A stretch of 6,975 bases of DNA, from NCBI GenBank assembly GCA_905234305.1, contig CAJOHT010000126.1, positions 1-6,975 on the forward strand. The letters are read 5' to 3'. Under the pieces are notes generated by a model. That model saw only the letters and a program-made list of their open reading frames with translations, was not told the origin of the DNA and did no database searches. Made by a program: the position numbers and the translations under genes. This document shows, one piece after another, positions 1-4,620 of the stretch. Source of the DNA: an uncultured Ruminococcus sp. (GTDB lineage Bacteria; Bacillota; Clostridia; Oscillospirales; Acutalibacteraceae). Position 1 is the stretch's first letter; every line of letters begins with the position of its first letter.

Positions 1-1509
1 GTGGAGCATACGGTGGTTTTCGTCCGCGAGAATTGCCCAGTCAAGCTCGGAGTTAGAGTCCCATTCCTTTTCCTGACCGATATCGCTGCCCATAAATATG
101 AGCTTTTTACCGGGGTGAGCCATCATATAAGCGATGAATACCCTTACCGACGCGAACTTCTGAGGGGGATCGCCGGGCATTTTATCTATAAGCGAGTGCT
201 TTCCGTATACAACCTCGTCGTGGGAAACGGGTAAAATAAAGTTTTCGGAGAAAGCGTAGAAAAAGCTGAACGTAAGGCTGTCGTGATTAAACGGTCTCCA
301 TAACGGGTCGAGCGACATATAATGGAGCATATCGTTCATCCAGCCCATATTCCATTTATAGTCGAAGCCTAAGCCTTCTTTTTCGACAGGCTTTGAAACA
401 TTAGGCCACGAGGTACTTTCCTCGGCAATCATCATAGCCTCGGGATGGTACATATGAACCGCGGTATTCATTCTTCTTATAAACTCGACGGCTTCGATGT
501 TTTCCTTCCCGCCGAATTCGTTAGGATCCCATTCGCCTTTATTTCTGTTATAGTCGAGATAAAGCATTGAGGCTACCGCGTCAACTCTTATTCCGTCAAA
601 GTGGTACTGCTCAACCCAGAACAGCGCGCTTGAAACAAGGAAGCTGATAACTTCATACCTAGCGTAGTTGAATACGTAGGTGCCCCATTCCTTATGCTCG
701 CCGCGTCTTTCGCCCTCGTATTCATAACAGCAGGTGCCGTCGAAACGGGCTAAGCCGTGGTCGTCCTTCGGGAAATGGGCGGGAACCCAGTCCAGGATAA
801 CGCCGATGTTGTTTTGGTGGCATTTATCAATAAAATATTTTAAGTCGTCGGGCTGACCGTAACGCGAGGTCGGAGCGAAATAGCCCGTTACCTGATATCC
901 CCAGCTGTCGTCAAAGGGATACTCGGTAATCGGCATAAACTCGATGTAGTTATAGCCCATATCGAGAACGTAGGGTATAAGCTCGTCGGCGAGCTTTCGG
1001 TAGTTGAAGAAGTTGCCGTCGGCGAATTTCCTCCACGAGCCCGCGTGGATTTCGTAAATATTTACGGGACGTTCTTTATGGGAATGAGTTCTGTTGAACT
1101 CCATCCACTGACCGTCGTTCCATTCGTATCTGTCGAGATTATAGACGATAGAGGTGTTGTCGGGACGTGTTTCGGTATGGAAAGCAAAGGGGTCGGATTT
1201 TATTACTTTCTCGAACCACGGAGTTTCAATACAGTATTTATAGCGGGTAAACTCGCCCAGTCCCCCGATAAACAATTCCCATACGCCTTTTTCGTTGATT
1301 TTGCGCATATAGTTGCTCATATTATCCCAGTCGTTAAAAGGACCGATTACAGACACCGTCAGAGCGTTCGGCGCCCAAACGCGGAAAACTACACCCTCGA
1401 CGCCGTCACGGCTGGTTAAATGCGCGCCCATAATTTCTTGCGCTCTAACAGCGTCTCCGTCATGATAAAGTTCAAAATCCGTACGACCGTCGTTAAAGTT
1501 ATAGTTCAT
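1..1509 (-). CDS. glgB: 1,4-alpha-glucan branching enzyme GlgB, 3' end beyond the window
   Basis: GlgB is a cytoplasmic GH13 enzyme of glycogen synthesis: it cuts alpha-1,4 glucan chains and re-attaches the pieces through alpha-1,6 bonds. My reverse-strand translation gives 503 codons with no stop. Residues about 25-115 match a CBM48-type beta-sandwich (VVFRVWAPNA, GPFNDWD). The GH13 barrel follows: DWVPAHF at 240-246, DGIRVDAV with nucleophile Asp310, IAEES with acid/base Glu363, and SHDEV with Asp431. GSDIGQEKEW and SELDW near the end are typical of branching enzymes and argue against other GH13 members. The ATG at 1509-1507 follows AAAAGGAGG with a 6-nt gap. The family usually runs about 630-730 residues, so roughly the last 130 or more (rest of the barrel and the C-terminal beta domain) lie outside. 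There is little sequence before CBM48, so it is a short-N-terminus form. It is divergent from tetR, with no visible functional link to the downstream genes. Confidence 0.96.
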   Translation of the reverse strand, partial: MNYNFNDGRTDFELYHDGDAVRAQEIMGAHLTSRDGVEGVVFRVWAPNALTVSVIGPFNDWDNMSNYMRKINEKGVWELFIGGLGEFTRYKYCIETPWFEKVIKSDPFAFHTETRPDNTSIVYNLDRYEWNDGQWMEFNRTHSHKERPVNIYEIHAGSWRKFADGNFFNYRKLADELIPYVLDMGYNYIEFMPITEYPFDDSWGYQVTGYFAPTSRYGQPDDLKYFIDKCHQNNIGVILDWVPAHFPKDDHGLARFDGTCCYEYEGERRGEHKEWGTYVFNYARYEVISFLVSSALFWVEQYHFDGIRVDAVASMLYLDYNRNKGEWDPNEFGGKENIEAVEFIRRMNTAVHMYHPEAMMIAEESTSWPNVSKPVEKEGLGFDYKWNMGWMNDMLHYMSLDPLWRPFNHDSLTFSFFYAFSENFILPVSHDEVVYGKHSLIDKMPGDPPQKFASVRVFIAYMMAHPGKKLIFMGSDIGQEKEWDSNSELDWAILADENHRMLH

Positions 1510-1560
1510 ATTCCGCCTCCTTTTCTCAGATTTCCAATATTACACATATATACATTATAT

Positions 1561-1589
1561 ATAATATCAAATTATTTCAGTGAATTCAA
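1561..1589 (-). promoter_or_regulatory. predicted sigma-A promoter of glgB
   Basis: On the minus strand, TTGAAT (1589-1584) and TATTAT (1566-1561) are separated by exactly 17 bp, which fits a housekeeping promoter (4/6 and 5/6 matches). A start near 1554 would leave a 5' leader of about 45 nt before the glgB ATG, including its strong ribosome binding site. A TATAAT at 1559-1554 is an alternative -10 box but has no good -35 partner. No glucose- or carbon-control operator was recognised here. Confidence 0.5.
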
Positions 1590-1649
1590 GTAAAAATATA
1601 AAATAAACTGCAATTTTTTTGAAATTTTTTATTAATTTTACCTAAAAGG

Positions 1650-1690
1650 AAGATAATCCTATGCTTTGAAGCTGAAAAACAGCTTATCTT
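1650..1690. repeat. nested inverted repeat upstream of the tetR promoter
   Basis: AAGATAA (1650-1656) is the reverse complement of TTATCTT (1684-1690). Inside it, AAGCTG (1669-1674) pairs perfectly with CAGCTT (1680-1685) across an AAAAA loop. The two helices share bases 1684-1685, so together they make one bulged stem. No T-run follows directly on either strand, so it is not a clear terminator. It touches the tetR -35 box and could be a binding site, or chance in AT-rich DNA. Confidence 0.3.
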
Positions 1691-1717
1691 GAAATATTTT
1701 TTTAAATATGATACACT
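1689..1717 (+). promoter_or_regulatory. predicted tetR promoter
   Basis: TTGAAA (1689-1694, 5/6 match to the -35 consensus) lies 17 bp before TACACT (1712-1717, 4/6 to the -10). Transcription would start near 1724, giving a leader of about 23 nt before the ATG at 1747. TATGAT (1707-1712) looks more like a -10 box, but the bases 16-18 bp upstream of it do not resemble a -35 box. Either way the promoter core overlaps the palindrome at 1710-1726, the usual layout for an autorepressed tetR gene. Confidence 0.5.
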
Positions 1718-1726
1718 GTTTGTATC
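1710..1726. promoter_or_regulatory. probable TetR operator (perfect 6-5-6 palindrome)
   Basis: GATACACTGTTTGTATC contains perfect 6-bp arms, GATACA and TGTATC, around a 5-bp centre. It covers the predicted -10 box and start site and ends 20 bp before the repressor's own start codon. TetR-family dimers commonly bind short palindromes of this size at their own promoters, so autorepression is the natural reading. No second copy of either arm was seen in 2293-2559, in front of the transport operon. Confidence 0.6.
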
Positions 1727-1746
1727 GAAAAAATAAGGGTGAGGGT

Positions 1747-2292
1747 ATGGCTAATTTTACCGAAAAAGCAATTAAACAAGAGTTTATGAAGCTGCTAAAC
1801 GAAAAGAGCCTGAGTAAAATAACCGTAAAGGATATTTCCGAAAAATGCGGGATTAACCGCAATACATTTTACTATCATTTCAGCGATATTCCCGATTTGC
1901 TTGAGGTAATTTTTACCGAGGAGTCCGAGAAAATAGCGAGTGCCGATGAAAACGCCTCGCTTTACGAGCTGCTTATGTATGCCGTGGATTTCGCTATCGA
2001 AAACAAGGTGGCGGTGTTCCATATTTTTAAGTCCGCTAAACGAGAGATGTTCGAGACCTACCTCGAGAGGATTTCTGAAAAAGCGGTTTCCGATTTGATT
2101 GAACGCAAGGCGGGAGAGTATAATACCGACGAGCGGAATAAGCGCGCGATAATCCATTACTATAAATGTCTTTTAATAGGTATAGTGATAGACTGGCTTT
2201 CGAGCGAAATGCAGTACGAGCTTCAGGAGGAGCTGCGCAGGATTTGCGACTTGTTCGACGGCGCTATGGAGAGAGCGCTGGAGAGAGGGTAG
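1747..2292 (+). CDS. TetR/AcrR-family transcriptional repressor
   Basis: This 181-residue protein has the TetR layout. An N-terminal helix-turn-helix spans residues about 9-46, with the recognition part ITVKDISEKCGINRNTFYYHF-like (positions 25-45; ITVKDI and NTFYYHF are the diagnostic pieces). A helical ligand/dimer domain follows, with YYKCLLIGIVIDWLSSEM (138-155), a pattern I associate with DhaS-like TetR C-terminal domains. The start at 1747 is chosen because AAGGG (1735-1739) lies 7 nt upstream. An in-frame ATG at 1708 would add 13 residues, but it has no ribosome binding site and falls inside the promoter/operator. The gene is divergent from glgB and precedes a transporter operon, the common arrangement for a local efflux repressor. 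A terminator and a separate promoter lie between them, so control of the operon is inferred. The inducing ligand is unknown. Confidence 0.93.
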   Translation: MANFTEKAIKQEFMKLLNEKSLSKITVKDISEKCGINRNTFYYHFSDIPDLLEVIFTEESEKIASADENASLYELLMYAVDFAIENKVAVFHIFKSAKREMFETYLERISEKAVSDLIERKAGEYNTDERNKRAIIHYYKCLLIGIVIDWLSSEMQYELQEELRRICDLFDGAMERALERG

Positions 2293-2301
2293 TTTTAGTT
2301 C

Positions 2302-2416
2302 GCAGTAGGCAGTAGTCAGTAGTCAGTAGACAGTAGGCAGACAGTTGATAGTGTTACTGACTACAAATTACTGATTACTAATTACTGAATACTGAATACT
2401 GATTACTGATTACTTA
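2302..2416. repeat. two opposed arrays of 7-bp degenerate tandem repeats
   Basis: The left array (2302-2350) has five in-phase NCAGTAG units (first base G, G, T, T, A) and then two decayed units. After 3 bp, the right array (2354-2416) has nine in-phase units of the form WTACTGA, six of them intact (TTACTGA or ATACTGA) and three carrying substitutions (CTACAAA, TTACTAA, TTACTTA). The right unit is the reverse complement of TCAGTAA, so both arrays are one heptamer family in opposite orientation, differing mainly G versus A at the last base. GTAGTCAGTA (2312-2321 and again 2319-2328) is exactly complementary to 2355-2364. As RNA, G-U pairs would lengthen the stem. It begins 10 bp after the tetR stop. 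Its role is unknown. Confidence 0.85.
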
Positions 2417-2435
2417 TATCTTATTAGTTTTTTAG

Positions 2436-2462
2436 GCAAATCTTTTGATTTGCTTATTTTTT
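2436..2462 (+). terminator. intrinsic terminator after tetR
   Basis: GCAAATC (2436-2442) and GATTTGC (2447-2453) form a perfect 7-bp stem with a TTTT loop, followed by TTATTTTTT. The stem is AT-rich, so termination may be partial and some tetR transcripts could read into the transport operon. An 11-bp direct repeat (TTTTTTAGGCA) flanks it at 2428-2438 and 2457-2467. Confidence 0.6.
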
Positions 2463-2485
2463 AGGCACGAAAAATTCCTTGACTA

Positions 2486-2514
2486 TTCAAAATTCCTTTA
2501 AAGATTTATATAAT
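2486..2514 (+). promoter_or_regulatory. predicted promoter of the MMPL operon
   Basis: TTCAAA (2486-2491) is 17 bp before a perfect TATAAT (2509-2514). The predicted start near 2521 gives a leader of about 39 nt to the ATG at 2560. TTGACT at 2479-2484 is a better -35 match but is 24 bp from TATAAT, too far for direct use. AAAATTCCTT occurs at 2471-2480 and again at 2489-2498, overlapping the -35 box. Confidence 0.55.
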
Positions 2515-2520
2515 TAATTT

Positions 2521-2544
2521 GTTAAATCTAACTGTTATATTAAC
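2521..2544. promoter_or_regulatory. possible operator: adjacent GTTA/TAAC palindromes in the leader
   Basis: GTTAAATCTAAC (2521-2532) and GTTATATTAAC (2534-2544) are two side-by-side near-palindromes with GTTA and TAAC half-sites, starting at the predicted transcription start and ending one base before the GGGAGGG ribosome binding site. A repressor bound here would block the operon. The sequence differs from the tetR operator, and such short arms can arise by chance in AT-rich DNA. Confidence 0.3.
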
Positions 2545-2559
2545 GGGAGGGAAGCGATT

Positions 2560-4620
2560 ATGAAATTCGGCAAGGCTGTCGTAAAAAGCCGCGTTGTTAT
2601 TCTGATTGTAGCGCTGGCGCTTATGATACCGTCGGTACTGGGAATGATATTTACGCGCGTTAATTATGATATGCTTAATTATCTTCCCGATACTCTCGAC
2701 ACTATAAAGGGTCAGAAATACCTTATGGATGATTTCGGTAAGGGCGCTTTTTCCTTTATTATAGTTGAGGATATGGAGGAAAAGGATGTTGTCAAGCTCG
2801 AGAATAAAATCAAGAAGATTGACCACGTCGATACCGTATTATGGTATGCCGATATCGCCGATTTATCAGTTCCGATAGATATTCTGCCCTCGCAGATAAA
2901 GGACGCGTTTAATTCGGGGAACTCAACAATGATAGCGGTATTCTTCGATACCTCGACCTCCTCCGATGAAACTATGGACGCTATCGAGGAGATACGCGCC
3001 GTAACGGGCAAGCAATGCTTTGTTTCGGGATTATCCGCAATGATAGCGGATATGAGGGAGCTTGCCGAGAAAGAGGAAGTTATTTATGTAGCAATCGCCG
3101 TAGTGCTTTCTGTAGCGGTTATGATGCTGTTTTTGGACAGCTTCCTTATACCCTTTATTTTCCTGTTAAGTATCGGAATGTCGATACTCCTTAATATGGG
3201 TACAAACTACTTCTTCGGCGAAATCTCCTACATAACAAAGGCACTCGCCGCGGTACTTCAGCTCGCCGTTACGATGGACTACTCGATTTTCCTGTGGCAT
3301 AGCTATCAGGAGCAGAAAAAGTTCTACTCCGACCGCAAGGAGGCTATGGCTAAGGCTATTAACGAAACGGTGCTTTCGGTATTTGGAAGCTCGATTACAA
3401 CCGTAGCGGGATTTGTAGCGCTCTGTTTTATGAGCTTTTCGCTCGGCAAAGACCTCGGTATAGTAATGGCTAAGGGTGTAGCGCTGGGAGTAATCGGATG
3501 CGTTACCACCTTACCCTCATTAATATTGATACTCGATAAACCGCTTGAGATTCCCGATACAAGAAAACTCGCGGGCGGGATCGTAAAAATCTTCCCTGTG
3601 TTTCTGATAATCTTCCTGGTTGTTCTTGCTCCCGCTATTTACGGTTATCAACAGACCAATAACGAAGTTTATTACGATATTTCAAGAAGCCTGCCTGATG
3701 ATATGGCTAACGTAATCGCCAACACGAAGCTCGAGGATGATTTCGGCATAGGAACTACCCATATGGTACTCAGCGACTCGAAGCTCGACAGCAAAAAGGG
3801 CTATAAAATGGTCGACGAGCTAAAAAAGGTAAAGGGTGTTAAGTATGTCCTCGGTTTAAAGAGCCTTATAGGAACCCAAATCCCCGAGGAGATGATACCT
3901 TCCTCGATAACGGATGTGCTGAAAAGCGATAAATGGGAGCTTATGCTTATCAACTCGGAGTATAAGCCCGCTACGGATGAGGTAGCTTCCCAGATAAAGA
4001 ACCTTAACAGTATAATTAAAAAGTACGATAAAAAGGGAATGCTGATAGGCGAAGCGTCCTGTACCAACGATTTGATTGATGTTACAAATGTAGATTTCAG
4101 GGTAGTAAACATCATCTCGATTATCGCGATATTTTTGATTATCCTTTTCGTCGAGAAGAGTATATCCTTACCGTTTATACTCGTGGCGGTTATTGAAACG
4201 GCGATTTTTATAAATCTTGGAGTTGCGCATTATTTAGGCGACATCCTTCCGTTTATCGCCCCGATCTGTATAAGTACGATCCAACTCGGCGCGACTGTCG
4301 ACTACGCGATTCTTATGACGACGCGGTATAAAAAGGAGCGTTCTCAGGGTAACGATAAACGCGAGTCGATAATTACGGCGCTTTCTACCTCGATACCGTC
4401 GATTATAGTCAGCGCGCTCGGACTTTTCGCCGCGACCTTCGGCGTAGCGGTTTACTCTGACGTAGATATGATAGGTTCGCTGTGCGCGCTTATGGCGAGA
4501 GGCGCTATCATAAGTATGTTCTGCGTTATACTTATTCTTCCCGCGATGTTTATGCTTTTCGATAAAGTAATAGCGAAAACGACAATCGGATTTTTGCCTA
4601 AAGGAGGAAAATCGAAATGA
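2560..4620 (+). CDS. MMPL/RND-superfamily membrane transporter
   Basis: This 686-residue protein is a plasma-membrane exporter of the MMPL type, a proton-driven family that moves lipids or hydrophobic compounds. It shows the RND duplication. TM1 (about 12-31), an outer loop of about 140 residues and TM2-TM6 (about 174-327) are mirrored by TM7 (about 342-362), a loop of about 150 residues and TM8-TM12 (about 514-668). Each half carries an Asp-Tyr pair at the expected helix: D240-Y241 in AVTMDYSIF and D581-Y582 in GATVDYAIL, matching the proton-relay pairs known in MmpL3. The porter loops are much shorter than in HAE-type RND pumps. The start has GGAGG 9 nt upstream. Its stop overlaps the next gene's start (ATGA), and AAGGAGG for that gene lies within this coding sequence, so translation is probably coupled. 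It has no outer-membrane partner, as expected for a Gram-positive cell. The substrate cannot be read from the sequence. Confidence 0.93.
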   Translation: MKFGKAVVKSRVVILIVALALMIPSVLGMIFTRVNYDMLNYLPDTLDTIKGQKYLMDDFGKGAFSFIIVEDMEEKDVVKLENKIKKIDHVDTVLWYADIADLSVPIDILPSQIKDAFNSGNSTMIAVFFDTSTSSDETMDAIEEIRAVTGKQCFVSGLSAMIADMRELAEKEEVIYVAIAVVLSVAVMMLFLDSFLIPFIFLLSIGMSILLNMGTNYFFGEISYITKALAAVLQLAVTMDYSIFLWHSYQEQKKFYSDRKEAMAKAINETVLSVFGSSITTVAGFVALCFMSFSLGKDLGIVMAKGVALGVIGCVTTLPSLILILDKPLEIPDTRKLAGGIVKIFPVFLIIFLVVLAPAIYGYQQTNNEVYYDISRSLPDDMANVIANTKLEDDFGIGTTHMVLSDSKLDSKKGYKMVDELKKVKGVKYVLGLKSLIGTQIPEEMIPSSITDVLKSDKWELMLINSEYKPATDEVASQIKNLNSIIKKYDKKGMLIGEASCTNDLIDVTNVDFRVVNIISIIAIFLIILFVEKSISLPFILVAVIETAIFINLGVAHYLGDILPFIAPICISTIQLGATVDYAILMTTRYKKERSQGNDKRESIITALSTSIPSIIVSALGLFAATFGVAVYSDVDMIGSLCALMARGAIISMFCVILILPAMFMLFDKVIAKTTIGFLPKGGKSK

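Noticed and set aside
1045..1419. Plus-strand open frame of 124 codons, and a second at 1-234, running against glgB
   Set aside because: Both are antisense to a clear branching-enzyme frame with intact catalytic motifs, and their translations have no recognisable domain. They are shadows of glgB.
1708..1746. Upstream ATG as the tetR start
   Set aside because: It has no ribosome binding site, overlaps the predicted promoter and palindrome, and adds residues not typical of the TetR N-terminus.
1795..2157. Minus-strand open frame of 120 codons within tetR, and another at 1659-1862
   Set aside because: They overlap a well-supported TetR gene on the other strand, have no ribosome binding site that stands out, and resemble no known protein.
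2302..2416. CRISPR array
   Set aside because: The repeat unit is 7 bp, with no unique spacers of the usual 26-40 bp and no cas genes nearby.
2479..2484. TTGACT as the -35 box of the transport operon
   Set aside because: It is 24 bp from the only good TATAAT, well beyond the usual 16-18 bp, and the bases 17 bp downstream of it do not form a -10 box.
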